DNA from: Streptomyces sioyaensis
GTDB taxonomy: Bacteria > Actinomycetota > Actinomycetes > Streptomycetales > Streptomycetaceae
Direction of reading: 5' to 3'
DNA length: 64,000 nt
Assembly (NCBI RefSeq): GCF_004122735.1
Contig: NZ_SDIF01000003.1
Location: 1 to 64,000 of the forward strand
Shown here: positions 27,041 to 35,706 of the stretch, one piece after another
Numbering within the stretch: position 1 is the first letter of the stretch
Layout of the letters: each line of letters begins with the position of its first letter
The notes under the pieces: model-generated
The model's input: the letters and a program-made list of their open reading frames with translations, nothing else
The model's database searches: none
Told to the model about the DNA's origin: nothing
Made by a program: the position numbers and the translations under genes

Positions 27041-27080
27041 CACGGTGCAGAACCGTGCTGTAGCACGGTGCAGAACGGTG
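27041..27080. repeat. tandem CACGGTGCAGAAC repeats upstream of methyltransferase
   Basis: CACGGTGCAGAACCGTG (27041-27057) is a perfect 6-5-6 palindrome; a near copy, CACGGTGCAGAACGGTG, follows at 27064-27080, period 23 bp. They lie about 90-125 bp upstream of the methyltransferase start and could be operators or a local duplication. Confidence 0.55.
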
Positions 27081-27167
27081 CTGGACGTGCGGGGTTCGCC
27101 GGGCTGTGTGAGGCATCCCTCTCCCGTCGTCGTGGCGCTGGTGGCTGGGAAGGTCGACCATGTAGTC

Positions 27168-28043
27168 ATGACCTCCTCGCCCCGCCCGCCGCACGTCGGT
27201 GGCCGACCGGATCCGACAGGCGGGACCACCGCGCCCGGGGGAGAGTCCGCTCCCGCCAGCGGGTACCTGCTGGACAACGCGCGCGCCGAGGCGGGCGAGC
27301 GATTCGTGTGGCTGGCCGAGCTGTTCGACGGTGTGACGCGCGGGCACTTCGATCGACTGGGGGTCAGGGCCGGTGCCCGCTGCTGGGAAGTGGGGGCCGG
27401 TGGCCCCAGTATCCCGGAGGCGCTCGCGGCGGCCGTCGGTCCGACCGGGCACGTGCTGGTCACGGACATCGACCCGTCGTGGCTGAAGACAGGCGACGGG
27501 TACGAGGTGCGCCGGCACGACGTCGCCGCCGATCCGCCCCCGGAGCCGGGGACGTTCGATCTGGTGCACGCCCGGCTCGTGCTGGTCCATGTACCCGACC
27601 GGGCCCGCGCGTTGGCCACGATGGCGGCAGCGCTACGGCCCGGCGGCTGGCTGCTGGTCGAGGACGCCGATACCGCTCTGCAGCCACTGGCATGCCTGGA
27701 CGACAGCGGCCCTGCGCAGCGGCGGGCCAACCGGCTGCGCGACGCGGTCCGGGAGCTGCTGGCGCGCCGCGGCGCGGACCTGCGCTACGGCCGGACACTG
27801 CCGCGGGCATTGCGGGAGGCCGGCTTGGTGGATGTTGCCGCGGCGGGCTCCTTCCCGGTCGGCGGGCCGGCCTGCGACCGGCTGGAGGCGGCGACCATCC
27901 GGCACGTGCGCGGCGAGCTGCTCGCGGCCGGCCTGGCCGACGACGCCGAGATCGACGCGCACCTGGCCGCCATCCACGCGGGCACACTCGACCTGACACT
28001 CGCGCCGCTGATCTCGGCCTGGGGACGCCGTCCAACGCCTTGA
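27168..28043 (+). CDS. class I SAM-dependent methyltransferase
   Basis: A 291-residue methyltransferase. Motif I is CWEVGAGGPSIPEAL, followed by VLVTDIDPSWL (acidic residue binding SAM ribose), FDLVHARLVLVHVPD (motif IV) and LRPGGWLLVEDAD. The C-terminal part (about 170-285) is a helical cap. The substrate is unknown; this type is common for small molecules. ATG 27168 is used, but the GGAAGG is rather far (about 14 nt), and GTG starts slightly upstream are possible. It stands alone, downstream of a repeat-rich region and followed by a strong terminator. Confidence 0.85.
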   Translation: MTSSPRPPHVGGRPDPTGGTTAPGGESAPASGYLLDNARAEAGERFVWLAELFDGVTRGHFDRLGVRAGARCWEVGAGGPSIPEALAAAVGPTGHVLVTDIDPSWLKTGDGYEVRRHDVAADPPPEPGTFDLVHARLVLVHVPDRARALATMAAALRPGGWLLVEDADTALQPLACLDDSGPAQRRANRLRDAVRELLARRGADLRYGRTLPRALREAGLVDVAAAGSFPVGGPACDRLEAATIRHVRGELLAAGLADDAEIDAHLAAIHAGTLDLTLAPLISAWGRRPTP

Positions 28044-28052
28044 GCATCCGCA

Positions 28053-28086
28053 AGCCGCCGCCTTCCCTGTCCGGGAGGCGGCGGCT
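28053..28086 (+). terminator. terminator of the methyltransferase gene
   Basis: AGCCGCCGCCT (28053-28063) and AGGCGGCGGCT (28076-28086) form a perfect 11-bp stem with a 12-nt loop, 10 bp after the stop codon. Confidence 0.8.
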
Positions 28087-28119
28087 CGCGTGCCGGCTGA
28101 CACCTGACACCTGACAGCT

Positions 28120-28147
28120 GTGGTGCCGGGCTGAAACCCGGCACCAC
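28120..28147 (-). terminator. terminator of the carboxypeptidase gene
   Basis: GTGGTGCCGGG (28120-28130) and CCCGGCACCAC (28137-28147) form a perfect 11-bp stem with a CTGAAA loop, 44 bp beyond the stop codon of the minus-strand carboxypeptidase. A short direct repeat (CTGACAC twice) precedes it. Confidence 0.8.
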
Positions 28148-28191
28148 GGTGTCTGTGACCACAGGGCCCGCCGGGGCCCGGCAGTGGTGCG

Positions 28192-29541
28192 TCACTTCCC
28201 CTTGCAGTACTGCCCTTCCTTGCCGATCGCGCGGTACGGGCAGTCGGCGAGGTCCAGCAGCTTGAGGACCGCCTCGCGGTTGCGGGAGGTCTCCTTGGGG
28301 ATCACCGTGTCCTTCGGGTAGAAGCCACCGGAGCCGAACGAGGACGGGTACATCTCGAAGGTGTAGGCAAAGATCTTCTGGTCGCCCCACAGCCAGTCGT
28401 CGATGGAGCCGTCGGTGATGTAGAGGTCGCTGGACTGCTCGGGGGTGTAGCCGTTGCTCGCGGCCATGCTCTTGCCGATGGCGGCGAAGGCGTCGTGGTC
28501 GTCCTGCGTCATCCCGGGGCCGGTGTCGTCGTCGGTGTAGCCGAAGGGCCACAGGACCAGTTCGCTGTAGGTGTGGAAGTCGATGGCGGCCTTGATCTGC
28601 TGCTTTCCGCCGACGATGCGGCTGCGGACGAAGGAGGAGACGACCTTCACCTCGGGGGCGGAGGCGGCCGACGGGCCGCGGTAGACCTCGGAGGAGGTGC
28701 TGGACGACGAGCCGCCGCAGCAGCCCCACTTGAAGTCCCAGTTGCGGTTGAGGTCGGTGCCGACGTTGCGGGAACCGGCGTTGGGCTGGCGGTTCTTGCG
28801 CCAGCTGCGGAACGAGCCGGAGGCGATGTCGTAGGCGCCGCCGTCCGGGTTCAGGTCGGGGACGATCCAGATCTCGCGGGAGTCCAGCAGCTTGGTGATG
28901 CGGGGGTCACTCCCGTACTTCGAGGTGAACTCGCCCAGGAGGTACAGGGCCATCTCGACGGTGAGGTGTTCCCTGGCGTGCTGGTGCGCGGTGAAGAGGA
29001 CCTCGGGCTCCGCCTCGTCCTTGGTGACGTTCCGGCTGACCTTGAGGGCGAGGATGTTGCGGCCCTCCTGGGAGGTGCCGATGACCTTCTTGCTGACGAG
29101 GGCCGGGTACTTGGCGACGAGGGCGTCGATCTCCTTCGTGGCCTCGTCGTACGTGTGGTACTTCGTGTACCCGGCGGGGAAGTCCCTGACCCGGGTGCCG
29201 GGGGAGACCGGCCGGGTGGCCGGGGGGTCGGGCAACCGGCGGAGTGTATAGCCCAGTTGGTGGACGGCCGCGGCCTGGGCGCGGTCGGCGGTGATGACGA
29301 CGGCGCGGGCGTGGACCTCGTCGACGGTGGCGCCGGTCGTGGTGAGCGCGGTGCGCTGGGCGGGCGAGGCGGGGCCGGACACCTCGTACTGGTGCGGGAG
29401 TTCGGTGCGGGCCGCGGTGCCGGCGGCGGGTGCGTCGGCCGGGGCGCCGGTTGCCTGGGCGGCGGCGACGGGGGCGGCGAGGGCGAGGGAGAGGAGTGCG
29501 GCGAGGACGGTGCTGCGTCCGCCGGGGATACGTGGTCGCAT
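28192..29541 (-). CDS. secreted M14 zinc carboxypeptidase
   Basis: A 449-residue secreted metallocarboxypeptidase. A signal peptide (about 1-29, [20 protein letters not shown]) precedes a propeptide-like region (about 45-110) and the M14 catalytic domain. Zinc ligands are H188 and E191 (HQHARE) and H323 (DFHTYSE); the general base is E396 (FAYTFEMYP). Arg/Asn of the substrate clamp lie in TDLNRNWDF. It would trim C-terminal residues from extracellular peptides. ATG 29541 (GGAGA upstream) is preferred over a longer frame because it places the signal peptide correctly. It is divergent from a secreted S1 protease, suggesting a shared proteolytic role. Confidence 0.93.
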   Translation of the reverse strand: MRPRIPGGRSTVLAALLSLALAAPVAAAQATGAPADAPAAGTAARTELPHQYEVSGPASPAQRTALTTTGATVDEVHARAVVITADRAQAAAVHQLGYTLRRLPDPPATRPVSPGTRVRDFPAGYTKYHTYDEATKEIDALVAKYPALVSKKVIGTSQEGRNILALKVSRNVTKDEAEPEVLFTAHQHAREHLTVEMALYLLGEFTSKYGSDPRITKLLDSREIWIVPDLNPDGGAYDIASGSFRSWRKNRQPNAGSRNVGTDLNRNWDFKWGCCGGSSSSTSSEVYRGPSAASAPEVKVVSSFVRSRIVGGKQQIKAAIDFHTYSELVLWPFGYTDDDTGPGMTQDDHDAFAAIGKSMAASNGYTPEQSSDLYITDGSIDDWLWGDQKIFAYTFEMYPSSFGSGGFYPKDTVIPKETSRNREAVLKLLDLADCPYRAIGKEGQYCKGK

Positions 29542-29811
29542 GCGGTCTCCTGTGGGGTGTGAGCGAAGCGACGACGTGAGTGTGGGGCGCTGACATGGCC
29601 GGGTCAAGGTGTGCGGCGGCCAGATGCGCGGTCAGATGCGACGGCCAGATGTGGGGGCCGGGCCGCCGTCCTCGTCCCCCCCGCCAACCCGGCAACTTCC
29701 CATCGATCCGGGGAAATCGATTGCCACCTGGGGCGGTGGCGCCAACAATGCGCACGACAAATCCGAGGCCACTGAACGGGCTTCGGTGACAAAAGCTGAG
29801 AGGACCCCCAC

Positions 29812-30684
29812 ATGAATCGACCTCTCGTCGGCACCCTGGCCACGGCCGTGCTGGGCGCCGCAGCCCTGGTGGGCACCGTCGGAACGGCCCAGGCGGCGCC
29901 GCAGCACCGGGCGCTTCCGTCGACACACAAGACCAAGGCGGTGGACTTCGCCGGCACCGTCGCGCTGAGCAACTGCTCCGGCTCGGTCGTGCGGATGCCC
30001 GGCTCACAGCCGAACGACCCGGCGCTGGTGATGTCCAACGGACACTGTCTGGAAAGCGGTATGCCGGGCGCGGGCGAGGTCATCGTCGACCAGGCGTCCA
30101 GCCGCGGCTTCACCCTGCTGAACAAGTCGGGCGGCCGGGCCGGCACGATCCGGGCCAACCGGGTCGTGTACGCCACGATGACCGACACCGACGTCTCGCT
30201 CTACCGGACCGGCTCGACCTACGCCCAGATCGAGCAGAAGTACGGGATAAAGCCGCTGGAGCTGGCCACCGACCACCCGTCCAAGGGCGCCGGGATCAGT
30301 GTCGTCTCCGGATACTGGAAAAAGATCTACACCTGCAACATCGACGGGTTCGTGCCCACCCTCAAGGAGGGCGACTGGACCTGGAAGGACTCGGTCCGCT
30401 ACACCCCGCAGTGCCAGACCATCGGCGGCACCTCCGGATCGCCGGTGGTCGACACCGCCACGGGCAAGGTCACGGCCATCAACAACACGGGCAACGAGGA
30501 CGGCGAGAGGTGCACCGAGAACAACCCGTGCGAGGTGGACGAGAACGGCAATGTCACGGTGCACAAGGGCACCAACTACGCGCAGGAGACCTACGGGATA
30601 CCGAAGTGCTTCGGCGCCGGCAACAAGCTCGACCTGAACGCGGCCGGCTGCGCCCTGCCGAAGCCGGCCGCCACCCGCGGGTGA
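29812..30684 (+). CDS. secreted trypsin-like serine protease (S1)
   Basis: A 290-residue secreted chymotrypsin-fold protease. The signal peptide ends near residue 29 (GTAQAA-PQH). The catalytic triad is visible: H78 in MSNGHCLE, D127 in MTDTDVSLY and S208 in GGTSGSPV. Cysteines at 55, 79, 175 and 201 and in the C-terminal loop suggest disulfides. GAGAGGA before ATG 29812 is a good ribosome-binding site. It is divergent from the M14 carboxypeptidase (270-bp gap) and followed by a strong terminator. Confidence 0.92.
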   Translation: MNRPLVGTLATAVLGAAALVGTVGTAQAAPQHRALPSTHKTKAVDFAGTVALSNCSGSVVRMPGSQPNDPALVMSNGHCLESGMPGAGEVIVDQASSRGFTLLNKSGGRAGTIRANRVVYATMTDTDVSLYRTGSTYAQIEQKYGIKPLELATDHPSKGAGISVVSGYWKKIYTCNIDGFVPTLKEGDWTWKDSVRYTPQCQTIGGTSGSPVVDTATGKVTAINNTGNEDGERCTENNPCEVDENGNVTVHKGTNYAQETYGIPKCFGAGNKLDLNAAGCALPKPAATRG

Positions 30685-31129
30685 GGTAGCCGCGAAGGCC
30701 GACGCCAGTAGTACGTGAGAGCGGTACGCGAGGTCCCGGGCGCCCTGGTGCCCGGGACCTCGTCCTGGGTGTGTCGGTTGCGGTGCGGTCGTGCGCCCCC
30801 TGTGACTGCCCCCGGGCGGCGGGAAGATGAGGCTGCCGGGGCGGAAGTGCGGGGAGGGGCTCCTGCGACCGATGTCGGCGTGGTCCAGACCATTACGGCT
30901 GTCAAGGCGCTGGTCGGGAGCGGGGGATACCGTGATTGCCACTGAGCCGGTTTGCGCGAATTCCTCGTGGGGCGGCGGTCATGGCGATGGTCATGACGAG
31001 TAGCCCAGAACGTGTTCTCTGGGACGTATCTCTGTGGATAAGGTGCTCAGCGTATGGCGCCGATGGCGCAGAGCTGTGCCGATCCGCGGTCCCGGGGCCC
31101 CCGGCGGCCGGAGGGAGTGGGGGAGCGAC
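30685..31129. other. intergenic region upstream of the Flp pilus locus
   Basis: This 445-bp gap holds the terminator of the S1 protease (30730-30761) and, presumably, the promoter of the pilus operon. An in-frame GTG at 31034 could extend the next gene, but it has no ribosome-binding site. I see no other gene. Confidence 0.6.
30730..30761 (+). terminator. terminator of the S1 protease gene
   Basis: GAGGTCCCGGGC (30730-30741) and GCCCGGGACCTC (30750-30761) make a perfect 12-bp stem with an 8-nt loop, 46 bp after the stop codon. Confidence 0.85.
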
Positions 31130-32560
31130 GTGCCGACCGCGATTGCAGTCACCAGCCCTGACCTCGCGCTGCCTGCGGCCGACCGGCAGACCCCCGCCGC
31201 CGTCGTCCTCCAGGCCCCGCATCTCCTGCCGCTGGACGAGGCATTGACGGAGACCAGCGCGGTGCTGGAACACCACGGCCATCTCATCGCCCTCTACTCC
31301 TCCGCCTGCCCGTCCGCGCACGTCCGCCGGCTGCACACCCTGCGGGCCGTCCTGGAGAGCGACCGGATCGCCATCGTGCCGGTGTGCCTCCCGCCGCTCG
31401 GGGTGGCCGTGCTGGCCCGTCAGCTGCGGCAGCTGTCGCTGGGCGACTTCAGCCCCGGCGTCCTCGCCAGCGCGGCTCGGCTGCTGACCCACTACATCCA
31501 CGCCGGCGCCCTGCTCGGCAGCGTCAGCGGCCTGGACCACATCGAGGTCGACCTGCGCTCCCATGTGAAGTCCTGGCTGCCCGGCGTGCACTTCGCGGTG
31601 CTCGCCCACCCCGAGCCGCGGCTGCTGCAACTGGACCGGCACGGCAGCGGGCCCGGGCTGCCGGCACCCGGCTTCCCCACCCAGCTCGCGCTCGCCCGCG
31701 GCCAGTTCACCGGCGACTGGGTGACCACGACGCTCGCCCCCGCCTGGCAGGTGCAGGGGGTGTACGAGGCCCGGCTGCCTGACGAGTCCGCCCACTGGTG
31801 GGGCACCCGGAAGCTGATCGAATTCGCCGCGGCCATACCGGACCCGTCGGTCCTCCATCAGCTGGTCAGCTCCGTACGGCGCGAGCAGTGCGGCTGGTGC
31901 GGCCGGGAACTCCTCGGTGACCGCTGTGCGTTCTGCGCGGCGCCGCTGTCGAGGGCACGGGCGGCAGGAGGTGGCGGCCCGGCGCAGGGGCCGGCGGCCA
32001 TAGCCGCGCCCGCGGCCGCCGCCCTCGCGCCGGGGTCCCGCCCCGGGCCGCAGGTCGCGCCGGAGGCGCCATCGGCCACCCCTGACACGCCGTCGGCCAC
32101 CCCTGAGGGTCCGTCGGCCGTCCCGGGCGTGCCGTCGGCCGTCCCTGACGCCCCGGAGGTGCACGCCCTCCCGGACGTGGCCGCTGCCCGGGGGGCCGGC
32201 CCGGCTGCCGTCTCCGGCGCACCGGAACACCCGGTCGGCCCCGGCACCCCGCAACACCCGCCTGTCCGCGGCCCCGAACACCCGGCAGGCCCCGGCACGC
32301 CGGAACACCCGGCCGGTCCCGGCACACCCGAACACCCCGCCGTCCGCGGCCCGGAGCGTGCGCCGGGTGGTGGCCCGGCGGTGCCCGGCAACCCGTACGG
32401 GTCCGGTCCGCCCGTACCCGGCAACCCCTATGCGACCGACGGCCCGTGCGCTCCCGGTCGCTGGGATCTGCCGGGCCAGGCCTCCTTCGCCGGCCACCCG
32501 GACCTGTCCGGCCGGCCGGGCGCCCCCGGTACCCCGCGGACGGTGGCCCGCGTGCGCTGA
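31130..32560 (+). CDS. Pro-rich zinc-ribbon protein at the head of the Flp locus
   Basis: A 476-residue protein not recognised as a named family. The N-terminal half (1-255) is a globular domain without known motifs. Then CGWCGRELLGDRCAFC (about 260-275) forms a CxxC-x8-CxxC zinc ribbon. The remainder is a Pro/Ala/Gly-rich tail with tandem GTPEHPAGP-type repeats. GTG 31130 is chosen for GGAG 5 nt upstream. It precedes cpaB by 104 bp and probably heads the pilus operon; it may couple pilus assembly to another cytoplasmic factor, but this is inference from position only. Confidence 0.7.
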   Translation: MPTAIAVTSPDLALPAADRQTPAAVVLQAPHLLPLDEALTETSAVLEHHGHLIALYSSACPSAHVRRLHTLRAVLESDRIAIVPVCLPPLGVAVLARQLRQLSLGDFSPGVLASAARLLTHYIHAGALLGSVSGLDHIEVDLRSHVKSWLPGVHFAVLAHPEPRLLQLDRHGSGPGLPAPGFPTQLALARGQFTGDWVTTTLAPAWQVQGVYEARLPDESAHWWGTRKLIEFAAAIPDPSVLHQLVSSVRREQCGWCGRELLGDRCAFCAAPLSRARAAGGGGPAQGPAAIAAPAAAALAPGSRPGPQVAPEAPSATPDTPSATPEGPSAVPGVPSAVPDAPEVHALPDVAAARGAGPAAVSGAPEHPVGPGTPQHPPVRGPEHPAGPGTPEHPAGPGTPEHPAVRGPERAPGGGPAVPGNPYGSGPPVPGNPYATDGPCAPGRWDLPGQASFAGHPDLSGRPGAPGTPRTVARVR

Positions 32561-32664
32561 GCCCGACCGGGCCGACCGCGGCCCCGCCCCGCCCCGCCCC
32601 GGCCGGTCCGGCACGCGCCGGCCGCCCGCCCCTGCTCCCCGTCCCCGATCGAGGTTCCTCCCCC

Positions 32665-33381
32665 ATGAACTCACGCCAGCGCCGCGGAGCGATCCTGCTG
32701 CTCCTGTCGGTTCTCTGTGCGATCGGCGCGTTCATCGGCGTGCTGTCGGTGATCAAGAACGTCGAGTCCAAGGTCGGTCCCGAGAAGACGGCGTACCGGC
32801 TGAAGACGGATGTCGCCGCCTATAAAGCGCTGGATCCTGGGCAGTTCGAAAAGGTGACGATGCCGCAGCGATGGCTGCCGCCCACCGCCGTGACCGACCT
32901 GGACAAGGTCAGCGGCAAGATTGCCGTGACCCCGCTGAAGAAGGGGTCGCTGCTGCAGGACGACATGATCGTCGAGCGGCCCGCGCTGCAGGCCGGGCAG
33001 CAGGAGATCGCCATCATGATCGACGCCGCGACCGGAGTGGCCGGCAAGATCAACCCGGGGGCGCGGGTGAACATCTACGCCACCTTCGAGGGCAAGCGCC
33101 CCGAGGACAAGCCGGTCTCCAAGGTCATCGTGGCCGGCGCCCAGGTCATCGACGTCGGCAAGCTGACGCCCCTGGAGAGCAAGGACCCGGGCGACACCAC
33201 CGCGGGCCGGCAGGCCGGCGAGGCCGTCCCGATCACCTTCGCGCTCGACACCCGGGACGCCCAACGGGTCGCCTACGCCGAGTCCTTCGCCACCCATGTG
33301 CGGCTGGCCCTGCTCGCCCCCGGCAGTGAGACCGCCATCCCGCCCGGCCAGCGCACGTACACCCTCGACGGCGACAAGTGA
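32665..33381 (+). CDS. cpaB: Flp pilus assembly protein CpaB (SAF domain)
   Basis: A 238-residue CpaB/RcpC-type protein. An N-terminal membrane anchor (about 8-30, AILLLLSVLCAIGAFIGVLSVI) is followed by an SAF domain (about 42-105, with PLKKGSLLQDDMI) and a C-terminal domain (IAIMIDAATGVAGKINPGARVNIYAT). CpaB works in the cell envelope in Flp pilus biogenesis. ATG 32665 gives the proper anchor; upstream frame is Pro-rich noise. cpaE follows after 13 bp. Confidence 0.9.
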   Translation: MNSRQRRGAILLLLSVLCAIGAFIGVLSVIKNVESKVGPEKTAYRLKTDVAAYKALDPGQFEKVTMPQRWLPPTAVTDLDKVSGKIAVTPLKKGSLLQDDMIVERPALQAGQQEIAIMIDAATGVAGKINPGARVNIYATFEGKRPEDKPVSKVIVAGAQVIDVGKLTPLESKDPGDTTAGRQAGEAVPITFALDTRDAQRVAYAESFATHVRLALLAPGSETAIPPGQRTYTLDGDK

Positions 33382-33394
33382 CCCGGAGCCCCTG

Positions 33395-34834
33395 GTGACC
33401 ATCCGCATCCTTTCGGCCATCGGCGACCCGGACGCCGCACGAGCGGTCTCCTCGCTGCTCCACCAGCTGCCGGACGCCGAGCCGGCGCCCGCGGTCGCCG
33501 ACTCCGCCGCGCTGCTCGACGCGCTGGCCCGGGCCGCCGCCCAGGGGGACGGGACACCGTCCGCCGGCGGGCCGTCCGCCGTCGAGGCGCTCCCCGAGGT
33601 CGTGGTCGTCCACGAGCGGATCGGCCCGGCGCCGGCCCTGGAGCTGATCCGGGAGGTGGCGCTGCGCTTTCCCGCCGTCGGCGTGGTGCTGATCACCGCG
33701 GACGCCGGACCCGCGCTGTTCTCCGCGGCGATGGACGCCGGGGCCCGCGGCGTCGTCGGACTGCCGCTCGGCTACGAGGAGCTGGCCGCCCGGGTGCAGG
33801 CCGCCGCCCAGTGGGCGGCCGGCGTACGGGTGCACCTGGGGGGCGGCGCGGAGGCGGCGCCCGGGCCGGCCGGCACGCTGGTGACCGTGACCGGGGCCAA
33901 GGGCGGGGTCGGCACCACCGTCACCGCCGTGCACCTCGCGCTGGCCGCCCGGGCCGCGGGCCGCAGCGTCGCGCTGGTGGACCTGGACCTTCAGTCCGGC
34001 GATGTGGCCTCCTATCTGGACGTGCAGTTCCGCCGCTCGATCGTCGACCTGGCCGGCATCCAGGACATCTCCGTACGGGTCCTCCAGGACGCGGTGCACG
34101 ACCACCACACCGGTCTGGGACTGCTGCTGGCGCCCGAGGAGGGCGAGCGCGGCGAGGAGGTCGACGACCGGGCGGCCCGGCAGATCCTCGGCGCGCTGCG
34201 CTCCCGCTACGAGGTCGTGCTGGTCGACTGCGGCTCCCAGATGCAGTCCGCGAATGCCGCGGCCGTCGAACTCGCCGAGACGGCGCTGCTGGTGACCACC
34301 CCGGACGTGGTGGCCGTACGGGCCGCCAAGCGCCAGGTGCGGCTGTGGGACCGGCTGCAGATCCGCAAGGCGGAGGACACCACGACCGTGGTCAACCGCC
34401 TCACCCGCAACACCGAGATCCAGCCGCCGCTGGTCGCCAAGGCCACCGGCACCCAGGTCGCCAGGACCCATGTACCGGCCGCCTTCAAGGAGCTCCAGCC
34501 CTGTGTGGACGCGGGCCGGATGCAGGACCTCGACAACCGGTCGACGGTCAAGCAGGCGCTGTGCGCCCTGGCGGCCGAACTCGCGCTGGTCGAGTCGCCG
34601 GCCGCCCGGCAGGGCCGCGGCAGCCACCGGGCGCGTCCGACGCTGACCGGGCGCAAGCGCAAGGCCATAGCGGCGGGGGCGGCTTCCGGGCCCGGGACCG
34701 TTCCGGGTCCGGTATCAGGGCCGGCCTCGGGGTCCGGCTCGGGGTCCGGCGGCCGGTTCGCCGGCCGCCGCGGTCCCGCGGCGACGGGCGGTACGGGGCC
34801 GTTCGACCCGGCCGGTCCGTACGAGGAGGGCTGA
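33395..34834 (+). CDS. cpaE: CpaE-like pilus ATPase with pseudo-receiver domain
   Basis: A 479-residue CpaE/TadZ-type protein, thought to localise the Tad machinery. The N-terminal part (1-140) resembles a response-regulator receiver; the ParA/MinD-like ATPase follows with the deviant Walker A KGGVGTT (about 168-174), VALVDLDLQSGDVASYL, and VVLVDCG. The last 70 residues are Gly/Pro/Ser-rich and basic. GTG 33395 is preceded by GGAG at about 7-nt spacing. It lies between cpaB and tadE in a tightly packed operon. Confidence 0.9.
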   Translation: MTIRILSAIGDPDAARAVSSLLHQLPDAEPAPAVADSAALLDALARAAAQGDGTPSAGGPSAVEALPEVVVVHERIGPAPALELIREVALRFPAVGVVLITADAGPALFSAAMDAGARGVVGLPLGYEELAARVQAAAQWAAGVRVHLGGGAEAAPGPAGTLVTVTGAKGGVGTTVTAVHLALAARAAGRSVALVDLDLQSGDVASYLDVQFRRSIVDLAGIQDISVRVLQDAVHDHHTGLGLLLAPEEGERGEEVDDRAARQILGALRSRYEVVLVDCGSQMQSANAAAVELAETALLVTTPDVVAVRAAKRQVRLWDRLQIRKAEDTTTVVNRLTRNTEIQPPLVAKATGTQVARTHVPAAFKELQPCVDAGRMQDLDNRSTVKQALCALAAELALVESPAARQGRGSHRARPTLTGRKRKAIAAGAASGPGTVPGPVSGPASGSGSGSGGRFAGRRGPAATGGTGPFDPAGPYEEG

Positions 34835-34837
34835 GCG

Positions 34838-35221
34838 GTGCGGCGCCCGCTGGGCGGCGACGACCGGGGGCAGGTCTCCGTGGAGTTCCTCGGCATGCTC
34901 CCGCTGATCCTGCTGGTCCTCGCGCTGCTGTGGCAGCTGGTGCTGGTCGGCTACGCGTATACGCTCGCCGCCCACTCCGCCGACCGGGGCGCGCGGGCCG
35001 GCACCGCAACCGAGGGCGGCGGCGCCGGCGCCTGCCGTGCCGCCGCCGCGCACGAACTGCCCAGCTCCTGGCGGGGCGGTGCCACCATCTCCTGCGGTGC
35101 CGCGGGAGGCGTGTGGAAGGCGACGGTCCACGTCACGGTCCCGGTGCTCTTCCCCGGCGCGGGCAGCTTCCCGTGGCCGGCCGAGGGCTCGGCCGGCGCC
35201 GCGCAGGAGGTCCCCAGGTGA
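34838..35221 (+). CDS. TadE-like pseudopilin 1
   Basis: A 127-residue TadE-type protein. DDRGQVSVEFLGMLPLILLVLALLWQLVLVGYAY is a pseudopilin N-terminus: cleavage after Gly11 would leave Glu at +5 and a hydrophobic helix. Two cysteines follow in the soluble part. GTG start, 3 bp after the cpaE stop. The stop overlaps the next GTG start (GTGA), indicating coupled translation. It is expected to be processed by the A24 peptidase at 42241-42978. Confidence 0.88.
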   Translation: MRRPLGGDDRGQVSVEFLGMLPLILLVLALLWQLVLVGYAYTLAAHSADRGARAGTATEGGGAGACRAAAAHELPSSWRGGATISCGAAGGVWKATVHVTVPVLFPGAGSFPWPAEGSAGAAQEVPR

Positions 35222-35706
35222 GCGCCGTACGTCTGCCCGCCCGGCTCCGTGGCTCAGCCCGGCTCCGTGGCCCCGCCCGGCTCCGCGGTCCCGGCCGCGA
35301 CCGGGGCCAGGTCTCCCTCGAATTCCTCGGCTTCCTGCCGATCCTGCTGGTCGTCGGGCTGGCCGTGGTCCAGCTCGGGCTGGCGGCGTTCGTCGTCCAG
35401 CAGGCCGGTACGGGGGCCCGCGCCGCGGCCCGTACCGCCTCGATGGACGAGGCCGACCACCCGGCCGACCCGCGGGCCGCCGGCCGGGCCGCGATGAGCG
35501 ACTGGGTCAAGGCGGGGATCACCGTGGGCGGCGACGGCGGCGGCGCGGTCCGCGCGACGGTGCGGGTCACCATCCCCTCGATCATCCCCGGCATCGACGA
35601 CTTCGGCACCGCCCGCCGCAGCGCCACCATGCCCCGTTCGCAGGAACCCGGCGCCCTCGGCCTTCGGGCCGCCCCGGACACGTACGAAGGAGCAGCCCCG
35701 CGATGA
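35218..35706 (+). CDS. TadE-like pseudopilin 2
   Basis: A 162-residue TadE-type protein. A basic Arg/Leu-rich leader (1-30), encoded by short DNA repeats (GCCCGGCTCCGTGG, imperfect copies), precedes the pseudopilin motif RDRGQVSLEFLGFLPILLVVGLAVVQLG with Glu at +5 after Gly. GTG 35218 has AGGAGG at 7-nt spacing and overlaps the previous stop by four bases; its own TGA overlaps the cpaF ATG (ATGA). Confidence 0.88.
   Translation: MSAVRLPARLRGSARLRGPARLRGPGRDRGQVSLEFLGFLPILLVVGLAVVQLGLAAFVVQQAGTGARAAARTASMDEADHPADPRAAGRAAMSDWVKAGITVGGDGGGAVRATVRVTIPSIIPGIDDFGTARRSATMPRSQEPGALGLRAAPDTYEGAAPR

Larger units (their letters stand above)
26769..27167. other. divergent intergenic region rich in operators
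   Basis: This 399-bp gap separates the epoxide hydrolase (minus) and methyltransferase (plus). It contains two AACCR-GCTAAGG-YGGTT palindromes near the hydrolase and two CACGGTGCAGAAC repeats near the methyltransferase (separate entries). An open frame continues upstream of the methyltransferase start, but it crosses the repeats and has no good ribosome-binding site. Confidence 0.65.

Noticed and set aside
32085..32400. A CRISPR-like array
   Set aside because: The repeats are coding (Pro-rich GTPEHP units), variable in length, and there are no cas genes.
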